Program-made: the position numbers and the translations under genes
Shown: positions 1 through 11,560 of the stretch, piece by piece
Numbering within the stretch: position 1 is the first letter of the stretch
How the letters are laid out: the number at the start of each line of letters is the position of its first letter
The notes under the pieces: generated by a model
Database searches by the model: none
What the model was told of the DNA's origin: nothing
What the model saw: the letters and a program-made list of their open reading frames with translations, nothing else
Source: Talinum fruticosum
Lineage: Eukaryota; Streptophyta; Magnoliopsida; Caryophyllales; Talinaceae
Direction of reading: 5' to 3'
Length of the DNA stretch: 64,000 nt
NCBI GenBank assembly: GCA_021018815.1
Contig: JAITYX010000005.1
Coordinates: 10,772,001-10,836,000, forward strand

Positions 1-411
1 GTTATCCTCTCCAAGAGCAAACCTTTAGTTGCTACAATTTGTATATCTCGATTTGGATATTGGTTATAAGTTGCAATGACCTCGTAAGCCTAGAGTTCCC
101 AGACCCTTTGATGATCCCTCTCTCTCTCAATTATTTTTTCTAAATGATCGTAGCTATTACTATGGTTTTGAAGGAAGAACCATAGTAATAGATGTACCTA
201 TTACTACGGATATTTATCCAAAATCGTGGTAATAGGTTTTCTATTACTACGGTTGATAAGAATTAAAACCACAGTAGTATGCCATCTTTTATTATAGTTT
301 TGAACCGTAGTAAAAGATATCCACCTACAATAAGGGCTACATACATGATGTCGGATAATAGTAGTAAAAGGTCTTTCGGAACCGTAATTAAAAGTAGTTC
401 GTGTAGTAGTG
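1..411 (+). mobile_element. CACTA-type transposon, right end only
   Basis: The end GTGTAGTAGTG at 401-411 reads CACTACTACAC on the opposite strand, the typical CACTA terminus. Upstream, between about 154 and 405, a short motif of the type CTATTACTACGGTT recurs in both orientations, as in CACTA subterminal regions. A perfect 14-bp inverted repeat lies at 154-167 and 178-191. From 412 on, the sequence matches element D (59880 onward), so the transposon was inserted in an Athila-type tail. Its left end and target duplication lie outside the window. Positions 1-140 show nothing else. Confidence 0.6.
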
Positions 412-2177
412 ACATTTTGTATTAAAGTTACCATTATATGTACTTTATGAGTGATAGTCCTTTCCTCATCTCTATTTGATGAATGTTCTTGCATTAAGGA
501 CAAAGCTTTGTCCAAGCATAGGCGATTTGATACTATCCGACTGTGTATAATGGTTGGCGAGGTTTGCATATAGTTGCATTGAATTTAGGTTAGAGCATGT
601 TTATTTCTAATTGAGCATTTAGTATTTAGTTTTACATCTATGCTTGCAAATAGAGATTTTAGATTGCATCATGTAGAATTGCATGAAAAAAACTAAAAAA
701 ATCTAAAAACAAAAAAACGAAACAAATTTTGATAAACCTCTAATGATGATTCCTCTCGGGCCAAATAAGTTTTCAGTGTAGAATGTTTTCAATGCATAGC
801 CTTAAAAGTGCAACAATTTTTTTAAAACCAGTTTTTAAACTTCAAGATTTTGATCAGATTTTTGATTCCTTAACAAAAGTGTTGGCATGTAAAAATCTTT
901 GATCTAGATGAGATTGTGATATAGACCTTATGAGATTTTTGAGCCTAGAATGGACTAAGTATAACAATTAGTCTCATATTTCTTCATATGTGACTCTCAT
1001 CCATGATTGCATCTCTAGAACTTATTTGAATTCTCTTAAAAATCATATGTGTATATGCTTTGTAACAAAGTGATTGAGGCATTCCTTGGATTTTATGAGC
1101 TACATTAGCCAAATTGCCACCTTAATATATGTTATTAACCCTTTTGATAGCCCTTTTGAGTCTAGTTACCTAATTCATTTGTTTTGAACCCTTCTAACTA
1201 GCCCTTGGCCAACGCATGATGACTTGCCTAAGCCAAGTCTAATGGAGCTTCCTACTAATGTTGTTGGGGTCATTTTGGGGTTTTCGATGTATTGGTGTTA
1301 ACTTAGATCTTTTTGTTAAGTTGAGGGGTTGATTTGTATTGAGTATGAAATAATTTCCCTCTTGGTTATAAGGATGTGTATTTTGGTTTTGAATGAACTT
1401 TTAGATTTGTTTGAAATTCCTAATCCCAAGTTTTAATTGAAACAAAAATACAAGAAAAATTTCGAAAGAAAACAAAAAAAGAAAAAAAGAAAAAAAGGAA
1501 GTAACAATAAAATGTTTGACATGTGGAATGATCAGTTTAGTCTTATTTAGATAAGCTCGTTTCCAAAGTATTTGTTGGAGTTAGTAATTGGGTATGATGA
1601 GGTGTAATTGCATAATTTTGTTGGTTTCAATGTTGGGAGCTCCTACCTACTTGGCTTTTTAGCTCCTCATTTTTTTCAAAAATGCAATGTCCATTTCTTA
1701 CCCATTGCCTAAGCCTCGTTACAACCATTTGAAGTCCTCTTGATTGTTATATTACATGATTCCTTTAGGTGGTGACGAATAGAGAATTCTACTAAACTTA
1801 TTGCATGATTATGAGAAAGATTGAGTGAACCTTGTATAAGCCTAAACACATGAGTTGAGTGTTTTTATATTTCCAAAGTGAAGTTCTACCGGTCTTACTA
1901 GGTCCATCATTTTACATGTTCCAATGTGATTTATTAAGTGATAATTTGGGTGATTGATCAAGTTTGTCTTTGTGGTCTTCAATATGGTTTTTGAAAATTT
2001 TCTTTCCTTCTCATTGCCAAAAGTTTTTGTGTGATTATGAGCTATTGTTGACTTCATGTTCCTTCCGAGGATACTTATGGTTGCCTAACCTCGAGGAAGT
2101 TCCGATTCTTTAGCTAGACATCATTCCTGTATTTTGACCTTACTTGAAGGTAAGCAAGGTTTAAGCATAAGGGGATT
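412..2177 (+). mobile_element. Athila-type gypsy element, 3' internal tail
   Basis: Non-coding internal sequence just upstream of an Athila-type 3' LTR. Positions 420-560 align with 59880-60010 of element D, including the AAAGTTACCATTATATG stretch and the 'gcattaaggacaaagctttgtc' region (GCATTGAGGGCAATGCTTTG in D). Positions 1850-2177 align closely with 17070-17381, the tail before the second LTR. A weak polypurine tract (GCATAAGGGGATT, 2165-2177) precedes the LTR. No coding sequence is recognisable. Confidence 0.7.
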
Positions 2178-2713
2178 TAATAAGTGCATGAAATGCAATA
2201 TTTTCTTAGAAGTTTTGATTTTTTTATTTGGGAAATTAGGTTAAATGAAGCGTGTTTATGCTCCGTGTTTGGCTTTATGCTTGTGTGTTGGTGTTTTGAG
2301 ATGATTTGTGCAGATTTGATCACCAATGCCAAGTATTCCCAAGATTAGTAAATGTCTTGAGTATTGAGAAGACCAACATGGTCTAGCAATGCACTCGAAT
2401 GACTGTTCCCCTTGTTTGCCCATGGATTTCACTTCCAGCAGCCTAACATGGGCGGCCCGTGTCCGTTGACACGATCCGTGTAAGAGGTTCACTTATCTGG
2501 TTTCCCTGCGTCCAAAACAAGTGGCTCGTGTCTCGCTGACATGTCCTATTTTGCTTCGATTTCGTCAAGACTTGGCATAACCACAACCAACACGGGGCAG
2601 CCCGTGTCGAATGACAAGCTTGTGTCGGCTGAAAATTATGTTGTGACGCTTCAATTTTGACAGTTTCACCTTTTGATTTCATTGTAATTGCTATTAAAGC
2701 CCAATTTCGTAGT
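2178..2713 (+). mobile_element. Athila-type LTR 1, first segment
   Basis: It begins TAATAAGTGCATGAAATGC, matching the start of LTR 2 at 17382 (TGATAAGTGCATGAAACAC). It contains the clustered CACGGG/CCCGTGT hairpin modules at 2445-2640 that also occur at 17650-17730 and 56440-56600. The match to LTR 2 stops at about 2713, where a 2.7-kb insertion begins; it resumes at 5453. Confidence 0.8.
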
Positions 2714-5452
2714 TGTTAAGTCGTATTTTATACGCATTTTTAGTAGTTATTTAGTTTATATTATATAGTTTATATTATTTAATTTATCCTATTTTGTCTA
2801 TTTATAGGTAATTATTGAATAAATTAGGGAAGAAGAGAAACGACGTTAAAAGTGGGTTTTTAGCTACGGACAAGCATCCAAGAAAATATATGAAGTCGGT
2901 CCATAAATATAATATGTCATAAAATATTTATTTTATGATATTATATTTTAGGAAATCCTAATTGGAAAAGAAAAGGAAACTTAGAAGAGAAGAAAGAGAA
3001 ATAAACCCTAACTCCTTCACCTTATATATACTACTTATTATCATCATGGAGGACACCTAGCTGCCCACGCATCCTAGCCGCTGCCGCCTCTCTTCCCTTG
3101 CTGTCCACGGCAGCCACACACACCAAGCAGCCAGCCACCTAGCTGCTACCTCCTCACATTCGTTGCCCACGCTGCCGCTTGCCGCCGCCGCTCCCGGCTG
3201 CACTCGCTGCCGCTGCCCATCTCCCACGCCAACACCATCATAATCATCTTCATCATCATCCCGTCGCTAAGGAAACTAATATCGGTAGTATAATTTAGTA
3301 TTGTAATTTTTTACTAGTAAAGATTGAATTTTTATTATTAGATTAATATTAAGGATGATATTTTTATTTAGATTATGTGTTTTAAATTACATTATGTTTG
3401 AGTAGTTTTTTTATACCTAGTATAATCTATTTGAAATCATGTTAAATTATTTATTTTGAAACAAAGTTTCAATCTTTATTGTCTTATTGATTAGATCCAT
3501 GATTCTATGATAATTTGATTTTAATGTTTATGATTTTATGTCTAATTAATTAGAGTGCACACTAATTAGTTTTATATAAATTCATATGATAGTTCAAAGG
3601 ATTTAAGTATGTAATAGCTTGATCTTTTAGACATAAGTATCACCCAAGTTAATCATGGATAACTCAAACACATCTCTTTTAATTAGGAAATTATCATATA
3701 TCCTTCTTAAATCAATTTTCTAGTAGATTGGTTATTAGGTGCTAGATAATGTTTTTCTAATACTTAATGCTCTAACTTGATTAAATGCTAGTGCTAGTGT
3801 TGGGGTTATCAATATTAGTAGGGTTTATATTAGGGCTAGGCCTAAGTAAACTAATAACTAAGGAAAAACGGAGAAGATCCGCTAGTGGTTGTCTTCTACG
3901 GTTTAGCTCATGGGTAGATCAATTTGTGTGTTAATGATAAATAATAATTTACATGATGGATATAGATTATACTAAGTGTTTTTATAAATTTGATATCTTT
4001 GATAATTATTTGTTTGCTTTTTAGTTATTTTCTTCAGTTTGTCAATTTTTATTCATAAATTTATAGTATTTTATTATTAATTTCATTACCCCCTAAAGAT
4101 CAGTATTTTAGGTTAGTTTTAGTAATTTTATTTTTATTTTATTTTGAGTCTTTATATATTTTAATTTTCAGATTATTTTTCAGTCAGCTTTTATTATTTT
4201 TGAGTCAGATTGTTAGAAATTAGTTTAAAAATAATTTCTTTTGTTATTTTTCATGTTTTATTTTCTTTTAGGGTTTAGATAGAGTCCTAGTTTGATGTGA
4301 TTAAATTTTAGAATTTTTGGAATTAATTTGATAATTTTTCAGATATAATTCTTGAATTTAATTACTATAGATTTTTAGTTAGATAATTTCGTAAATTCGA
4401 TTTTAAATTTTATTTTTATATTTTTAGGGTCTGGTTAGGTCTAGAAAATTAGTTTCAATATTCTAGGTAATTTTAGTATTTATTTTCGTAATTATTTTAG
4501 CGCAGAATTTTACTTATTTAATTTTCTGTTTTAGAATTTGGTTATTTTCTGCTCTAGTTTTCTGTTTTAATTATTCTAAAAAATATACAAAAATATTTCT
4601 GGGTTATTGTAGTTTTATTATTCTATAAAAATTATTTATTTAGTTTTTAGATAATTTTTTATGATTTTTAGTGATTCGGGTATTTCCTGGACGAGCTCCA
4701 GCTTACCCACCACGTCACCGACTAACCGATCCTAATCAGTCGGATAAGGGAGGTATCAGCCCAAGGCAACCCTTAACGGGTCAGGTAAAAGCTCAAAGCC
4801 CATTAGGGCTAAGGTTTCCCCTAAACCATGGTAAAGTACTTGTTTTACCCCTTTAAAATCTCCTATAAATACACACCATTTCCCAACCCCAAGGGACATG
4901 TTATGTTCACATTTCACAAAGTTTCATCTCTCCACAATCCTACCTCCAAGCTTCCTAAGCTCTCAACATTCATCAACGTTCATCAACGTTCATCCACACT
5001 CATCCCGAGAACTTCCATCTTTGGAAAACTTCTCGACTCCCAAGGAATCCCCCACGCAGATCGAGGAAGATCTCCTCGATCCATTCAACTTAGTTCACTA
5101 CTAACTTGAGCGTCGGAGGGGCCTTCCCAGGATCTACCACTCGGGGCTTCGCCTTTTGCAGGTTCAAGCAGTCGCCACTCGGACTCGGATCGATCGTGCC
5201 ACGTCCACTGAACCGGAGCGATAAATCCTTCCTCTCTCCAAATCATCAATCCACATTTTCTCCTGAAACATTTAGTTATTGATTTTAATTTATATTTTCT
5301 ATTTTGTTTTTAAGAGTAGTAAATTGAATTAGATTTAAGCATACATATTTATTATATCTTTCCTCATGGATTCGATCCTTAGTTTTCTATGCTATATTGT
5401 TAATTATAAGCCTAAGTAGTGGTTTAATTTGTAGCCGTACGACAAGCTAACA
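2714..5452 (+). mobile_element. LTR-like insertion in Athila LTR 1 (probable solo LTR)
   Basis: This block interrupts LTR 1, as shown by alignment with the uninterrupted LTR 2. Its ends are TGTTAAG at the left and GCTAACA at the right, a near-inverted TG...CA terminus. GTAG occurs next to both ends, a possible eroded target duplication. Inside are a GC-rich leader-like block (3050-3240) after a TATATATA sequence at 3022, a long T-rich AT-rich stretch (3280-4660) with no gene, and a promoter-like part (4680-5260) related to 28860-29430. The lineage is uncertain (possibly a Tat-like gypsy element), and the block could be composite. Confidence 0.5.
4864..4871 (+). promoter_or_regulatory. TATA box in LTR-like insertion
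   Basis: TATAAATA lies in a context shared with the LTR fragment at 28.9-29.4 kb: both have GGTAAAGTACTTGTTTTACC-like sequence about 20-30 bases upstream. About 240 bp downstream is a GCGTCGGAGGG...CCTTTTGCAGG stretch (5110-5162), a pattern I associate with the U5 part of some plant gypsy LTRs. Confidence 0.45.
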
Positions 5453-5750
5453 AGTAGCTATTTTGAGGCATCCACCATCATCTTCTTTATCCTTTCCTCT
5501 ATTAATCATCCTAAAAAACTTCATCCACCGTCAAAAGAGAGAGTTGAAAGATTCAAGAAGAGACACGCAAAAGTTGAAGGAAGGCTTAAAGACCAAAAGA
5601 TCAAGTTGTTCGTGCCGAGGGGTCCAAGGTGCGGTTTTAGAGACTAAGATCCTCTTTTATCTCTTTTCTTTCTAATGCAAACCATGTAAGATCCGTTGTT
5701 GGTTTTGATAATGTGTGAGTGGTACTTTTTAACTCTGTAAAGTCGAATAA
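5453..5750 (+). mobile_element. Athila-type LTR 1, second segment
   Basis: Aligns with LTR 2 from about 17893 to 18220, for example TTTTGAGGCATCC at 5462 and GATAATGTGTGAGTG near 5707 (18163 in LTR 2). It lies between the 2.7-kb insertion and Sirevirus A. The join to Sirevirus A at about 5750 falls in AT-rich microhomology (AATAATATTA), so the exact base is uncertain. Confidence 0.75.
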
Positions 5751-7168
5751 TATTACATTTATTGCTTATCCGTTTGAGACTCGTAAAAGTGGTTCTTTGT
5801 TCCGAGTCCATCTTCACTCGCATTTATCGCAGTTTAAATAGACTAGTGTTTCGTCTTTCTCTCACTCGGAATCTTACTTCCGATTACAAGCTCTATTTTC
5901 GTTAGAGTCAATATCTTTAGTCTGTTTCACACTTAGTCTATATCAAGTTATCTCACTCGATATTCTTTATGAAACTTGTTCTATCGCTTAGACTAAGTCA
6001 TATGGAATACCGAGTATCATGGATATTGGATTCAGAAAATTCCATTTCATTTTCGACTCGGATAAACAGTTGCTTAATTATTATAATTATTTTATTATCT
6101 CGTGTCTAACTTTGGACCAAAGTATTTTATACTTTAAGAACCAGAATTGATTTACTTTTGTAGGTTATTCATTCGAGGATACACCTTTTTCAAACCACAA
6201 AAGTAGCCGGCTTGAACGTCAAATCACCAGCAGACATGGCTTTTCACCTTCCCCGCTTCAGTCCCGTAAGATTGTGTCGAAGTTGTCTGCTTTCCAAATC
6301 TGGAAAACTGAAACGCTAAGCTTAACGGTGGTTTCCACCTTATCTTTTAAGACACTACCAATGGTTTTGGGACTTCCAAGAGAGACAAACCGTTGTCCAA
6401 CGTTCACATTGTAACGGATACTTTCCGAGTGACTCGTAAAGCTTTTATCAACGGTAACAGAAGACTCTCGGTCAGCAGATGAAGATAACGGCTACTTTGC
6501 CCGGTTACCTATAAATTGAAGCCACCTCACAAGACCTGAAGAATTGCCGAATCTATTGTTAATACACATACTTGAGAAAAGTCATTGTATTGACTTTCAA
6601 TCTTCTACTTACAACTCCCACTGTAATTCTTTACTTTCCGAGTTGTAAGGTCTTGTACTCGCTACAAACTCTTTCTTACATTCTTTGTAAGGTCCCTTGA
6701 CTAAGCCGTAAGGGTTAACTCAGCTTAGTTGTCCCTAGCTGTAAGGGTTATCTCAGCTAGGAAGTACTAGATCGGATAAGGGAATTTCGAGTCTAGGAAA
6801 ACTTGTACAGAGTTGTCTAAGGGAACAACTCGGGTTAAGTCAGCTCACGGTATTTTGTGGACTCAAAATAGTGGATTTGACTTCGTGTCCGGATTGACAC
6901 GAGTCCGTGGTTTTCCGCCCCAGGAGGGTTTCCACGTAAAATCTAAGTGTTATCTTTCCGAGTTCATTCTAGACTCGCAGACAGCCTTACTCGCTCTTGT
7001 TCTTTCCGATTGATTGCTTTTTGAGTCAAATCTTTTCGACCCAGTTAATAGACTCGGAATCTATCTTCCTTTCTACTTCGCGCAAAAGAGTGTGATTCCG
7101 CAGTGAATTTCCTATCACCCTATTCACCCCCTCTAGGGTGACTCGGACTCTCCCCGAGCAAACCTTCA
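5751..7168 (+). repeat. Sirevirus A 5' LTR, left-truncated
   Basis: Matches the 3' LTR from 15077 to its end CTTCA, but lacks about 160 bases equal to 14918-15077. It carries the TATA box and the CACCCTA...TAGGGTG palindrome at 7116-7140. It ends in CA immediately before the primer site. Confidence 0.85.
6510..6517 (+). promoter_or_regulatory. TATA box of Sirevirus A 5' LTR
   Basis: TATAAATT in a context (GGTTACCTATAAATTGAAGCC) conserved in all Sirevirus-type LTRs of the window: 15837 in the A 3' LTR, 35913 in solo LTR E, and the reverse complement TATTTATA at 34141, 41908 and 46649. Confidence 0.7.
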
Positions 7169-7170
7169 AT

Positions 7171-7182
7171 TGGTATCGAGCC
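7171..7182 (+). other. Primer binding site, tRNA-iMet type
   Basis: TGGTATCGAGCC starts two bases after the LTR end. It resembles the TGGTATCAGAGC site complementary to initiator methionine tRNA that copia elements use to start minus-strand synthesis. Sirevirus B has the same sequence at 46052-46063 on the other strand. Confidence 0.8.
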
Positions 7183-7227
7183 TAACCTTTCGTAAAGGAT
7201 CTAACAATCCAAAGGTTTAAAGATCAA

Positions 7228-8590
7228 ATGGCTCGTAACACCGGAGAGTTCCACGAAGGAAGATCTTCCAACAGGCCTCGAAAATTCAAAGGTTCAAACT
7301 TGGGGTACTCGGAAGAAGCTTATGGAATGTTTCCTCATGGATCATGATGAAGAGGTATGGGAAATCATACAACAAGGAAACTAGATTCCAACAAAGACAG
7401 ATGAATTCAGAATTCTTCCCAAGACAAAGGCCGAGTTCACACCAGCAGGCGAGAGAAGTTCGTAAAGAATTTCAAAGCCATGAACATCCTTATGTGCGCC
7501 ATAAGCTCAAAAGAATACAACCGAGTGTCTACCCGTGATTCAGCAAAAGAAGTGTGGGACACCCTTGTCAACACTTATGAAGGCACAAGCCAGGTCGACA
7601 AGCAAAGATAAGTCAATATCTTCACAAATATGAGCTTTTCAAGAGGGAGCCGCAGGAGAACATCACTCGGATGTTCATTCGGTTTATCGAGATTACAAAC
7701 AATCTCAAATCACTGGGAAAGAAGATCTCCCACGAAGAAATGTGCCTGGAAAATTCTCGTAAGCCTACCCAAGAAAAGATGGGGTCCCAAAGTGACCGCC
7801 ATAGAGGAAGCTCGTAACCTCTCACTCTTAAAGCCGACGAGCTCATTGGAAAGCTTCTAACACATGAAATCCATCTAGAGGAGGAGGATGCCGAGGGTAG
7901 TACCAAAAGAACATTGCACTTAAAGCCTCGTAATCCAAGGAAGCAAATCTGAGATCTTCCGACTCGTAAGACGATCCCATGGCACTCATTGCAAGAGGCT
8001 TCAAGAGAATGATGAAGCACAAAAGATGGGACAAAAGGCCAAAAGAAGAATTCTACAAGAAAGATAAGAGACATAGAAAAGGTAAGTTTTCTTCTCCTTC
8101 AAAGTTATCCTTATCTAAGAATTCTGGATGTTTTGAATGTGACAAAGAAAGACCACATAGTCAAGGACTCGTCCAAAACGGAAAAGAGACAGGAAGAAGA
8201 AAAAGGCCATGATGGCAACATGGAGCGATGAGGACTCATCGAAGATGACGAGGACTCGGATGACTCAAAGTGTCCGATGGCAATCTCGACTCGTGAGCCG
8301 AAAGAGAGTCGACTCGGACTCGCACAATGAGGAAACCGATCCTCAAGAGGTAATAAATTACTTCCTCAAATTCTCCAAAGTTGATTTAGCTAAATACATT
8401 TTTACTTTGGAAGAAAAGTCCAATTCTTATTCTTCTCATTTCAAAAACCAACTTGAGTCAATTTCATCCGAGAGCAATTCTTTGAAAAACGAATTGGAAA
8501 AATTGAGACTCACACTCGGAGAACTCAAGACTAGTGCTCAAGCTAATGAGACCGAGTTTGAGTTACTCAGAAAGAAAATGAGCAACTAAA
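7228..8590 (+). pseudogene. Sirevirus A gag (broken)
   Basis: Capsid/nucleocapsid gene relic. The start codon at 7228 gives MARNTGEFHEGRSS and corresponds to 46006 in Sirevirus B (MA*NNGEFDEGRSS). Frames then shift repeatedly. Recognisable pieces are a NILMCAIS/NRVS...KEVWDTLVNTYEG stretch (7480-7590) typical of copia gag, an EELIG-like region near 7840, and a degraded zinc knuckle at about 8125-8175 (CFEC then DKERPHSQ, with the His and last Cys out of register). A charged tail (8210-8590) follows, with ELEKLRLTLGEL of coiled-coil character. B keeps the intact CX2CX4HX4C knuckle, so this copy cannot give a normal nucleocapsid. Confidence 0.75.
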
Positions 8591-8599
8591 ACAGTAAGC

Positions 8600-9460
8600 T
8601 CACCGAGTCTCAAGATCTCGATTTTAAAATTTACTCAAGGTCGAAAAACCTTGACATGCTCTTAGGATCACAATGTGTCTCCTTTAGAAAAGAAGGTCTT
8701 GGTTTCAACGGAGAAGAGGAATCAAATTCCTACTCGTAACTGTTTAAAAGTGACTCCGTAACCGTGAAGTTCAGGAAAGTTGAGCATGGTCCCATTCACC
8801 GAAATAAAAGAAGGACTAAGCCCAGATCTGTTTATAAAAAGAAACCATACTCTCCTGTTTCAAAAGAAAAGGTTTTCAAAAAGAAAAAGACACGGACTCG
8901 CTTCTCTAAGAAGAAGACTCGGAATCGACAAAACCCAAAGTCATTCAAATCTGGGTTCCAAAACACCTTCTTCCTCGTAAAAGAACCACAAGTAAAGAAT
9001 GTTACTGGGTTCGTTAGAGGAAGTGAGAAGGGTTAGATTCTCTTTGTTTTGCAGGTCACTCGAAGAGATCAAAAGGACACTCGGTACCTTGACAAGTGGA
9101 TGTTCACGCCATATGTCGGAGATGCAGGACTCTTTTCCGAGTTGAATAGTACATAAAGGAGGAAAAGTCACATTTGGAGATGATAGCAAGGGCAAGATCG
9201 TGGGGATTGACAAGATTGGAAAAGGAAGCAATCCGGTCAGTCCATTCTATCTTGTTAAGGGATTGAAATATAATCTGCTCAAGATCTCTCAACTATGTGA
9301 CAAAGGTCAAGAGGTAAGATTCACTCGGACCAATTGCACTATTTCGATGGTTCTACCAAAGAGATCAAGCTTTCAGGTAAGAGATCAGGTAATACATAAA
9401 TCATCCCTCTTTCTAACCCAAGTCGAACTTATCGTGTTTAAAAGCATCTCTCCATGATGA
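8600..9460 (+). pseudogene. Sirevirus A protease region (broken)
   Basis: Between gag and integrase. Around 9085-9120 the frame reads YLDKWMFTPYVGD where B encodes YLDSGCSRHISGD (active-site DSG at 44135-44146 on the other strand). One extra A after the Asp codon has shifted the frame and destroyed the DSG triad. Downstream FSELNST and KVTFGDDSKGKI are readable in different frames, as is GKGSNPVSPFYLVKGLKYNLLKISQLCD (9215-9300), the typical link to the integrase zinc region. The basic stretch at 8764-9000 is KKK-rich. Confidence 0.7.
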
Positions 9461-10320
9461 TTCTTGGACTTGGCATCGTAGATTAGGTCATATTAGCATG
9501 CATACTATCAAGAAATTGGCTTCTAATGGTTTAGTTAGGGGTTTACCCAATGTGCTTTTGAGAAAGACAAAGTATGTGAAGCATGCACCGGAGGGAAACA
9601 AGTCGATCTTCATTTAAATCTCTCGAAGACAGCTTCCACATCCAAAGTACTTGAATTATCGCATATGGACTTATGTGGTGAAATCCCTGTGAAGAGTCTC
9701 GGAGGTAAATCGTACATACTTGTAATTATTGATGATTTTTCACTGGCTTACCCGGGTGTGTTTTCTTAAGCACAAAAATGAAGCTTTCAAGGAGTTCAAC
9801 AAACTCTGCAGAAAAATTCAAGTTGAGTCTCGGACTTAGATCCGGAGGATTCGAACCGACCATGGAAGGGAGTTCGATTACTCGAATTCTCGAGTTTTGT
9901 GACAAAAATGGAATCTCTCACAACTTCTCAAGCACCCGAACTCCTCAACATAATAGAGTAGTAGAGAGAAAGAACAGAAGCCTTGAAGAAATAGCAAGGA
10001 CGATGATGATTGAACACAACTTGCCTTACTATTTTCGGGCGAGGCAAGTGAACACAGACCAACTACACTCTAAATAGATGCCTCATCGGATCCATTCTCG
10101 AAGAAAACACCTTATGAGCTCTACAAAGGGAAGAAGCCAAATATCTCCTATTTCGGACCATTCGGATGTAAGTGCTTCATTCACAACAATGGTAAGGATC
10201 ATCCGACCAAGTTTGATGCTCGGTCGACGAAGGTATTTTTCTAGGTTACTCCTCTTATAAGCAAAGCTTATCGCATCTTCAATAATCGAACTAACAAAGT
10301 GGAAGAAAGCATCCACGTAG
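9440..10320 (+). pseudogene. Sirevirus A integrase (broken)
   Basis: The N-terminal zinc-binding region is readable as SWTWHRRLGHISMHTIKKLASNGLVRGLP (9460-9550), the copia pre-integrase signature. The catalytic core follows with many frame changes: the first-Asp region HMDLCGEIPVKSLGGK at about 9660-9705, then the FLKHKNEAFKEF stretch at 9762-9795. The expected RTDHGREFDYS block at about 9854-9885 is shifted (fragments before ITRILEFCDKNGISHNFSSTRTPQHNRVVERKNRSLEEIARTM, 9870-10005). A distal SKKTPYELYKGKKPN at about 10095-10140 is typical of copia integrases. Several stops make it non-functional. Confidence 0.8.
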
Positions 10321-11560
10321 TATTTGATGAGCTCGAACAGAGAAGCCAAGTGAGTCTTCATACTCGTAACCGAAGCTCGAAAGGATGATGACGAAGTTGA
10401 GCCTACACAGCACTCGCACCCAACCTCGCTCGTAATAAAGTCAATCGTAACGAGGAAACTCGGATCGAGGTAGTTCAAGAGTTCGCTCGTAACGAATAAG
10501 TTAATCACTCATAACAAGCTTCGAAGATGAAGCAGCTCATCCACAAACCTAGTGAATCAAAGAACTGGTAAAGTTTTCAAATTTACTTCCAATCATCCCC
10601 AAGAAAACATCATTTCGATATCAACAAGTGGGGTAAGAACTCGTTCCTCTTTACACAATCTATGTGCATTCACTACATTCATTTCATTAACTCGAACCCA
10701 AAATGCACTAGAGGCCCTTAATGAACCTGAATGGGTAGAGGCCATGCAAGAAGAACTTAATCAATTCGAGAGAAACCAAGTCCGGACTCGACCAACCGAC
10801 CTTCCGACCACCCAGCTATAGGAACCAAATGGGTTTTCAAAAACAAACTGGATGAGTGTGGAGTGGTAGTCGAAACAAGGCTAGACTTGTGGCTCAGTGG
10901 ATATAATCAAGAAGAAGGAATTGATTGTGGGGAAACCTTTGCACCAAGAGCTGAATTGAGGCCATTAGAATACTATTGGCATTTGCATCCAAGCATGCAT
11001 ATTAAATTATATCAAATGGATGTTAAGTGTGCTTTTCTCAATGGTTTTATTGAAGAAGAAGTTTATGTCGAGCAACCTCCTCGTTTTGAAAACTCGGAAT
11101 TTCCAAATCATGTTTTCAAACTTCAAAAGGCTCTCTATGGTCTTAAGCAAGCACCTCGAGCTTGGTATGAAAGACTCGAGTAGCTTCTTGGTTCAGAATG
11201 ATTTCAAAAGAGGTCGATCGACAAGACTCTCTTCATAAAGACCAAAGGGAAAGATTTCCTTATTGTTCAAATCTATGTTGATGATATTATTTTCGGTGCT
11301 ACTAATGAATTTCCGTGCCGAGAATTTTCTCGAGTTGATGAGTCAAGAATTCCAAATGAGTATGATAGGAGAACTCAATTTCTTCCTTGGGTTGCAAATC
11401 AAATAAGACAAAGATGGAATCTTTGTTCATCAATCAAAGTACACCAAGGAACTCGTTGAAGAAATACAAACTTCAAGATGTAAAGCACGCATCAACTCCT
11501 ATGAGCAAGCAGTATAAAGCTTGACTCGGATGACAAAGGTAAAGCAATAGATCGAAACTC
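10320..11560 (+). pseudogene. Sirevirus A reverse transcriptase (broken)
   Basis: Readable pieces: ALNEPEWVEAMQEELNQFERN (10715-10780), GTKWVFKNKLDE (about 10818-10857), YNQEEGIDCGETFAPRAEL, and MDVKCAFLNGFIEEEVYVEQPP (11016-11080) with the first catalytic Asp. Then KLQKALYGLKQAPRAWYERLE, followed by a stop. After a frame change the catalytic box YVDDIIFGATNE is intact at 11274-11309. The fingers region has several substitutions not seen in B. The order after integrase confirms copia. Confidence 0.85.
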
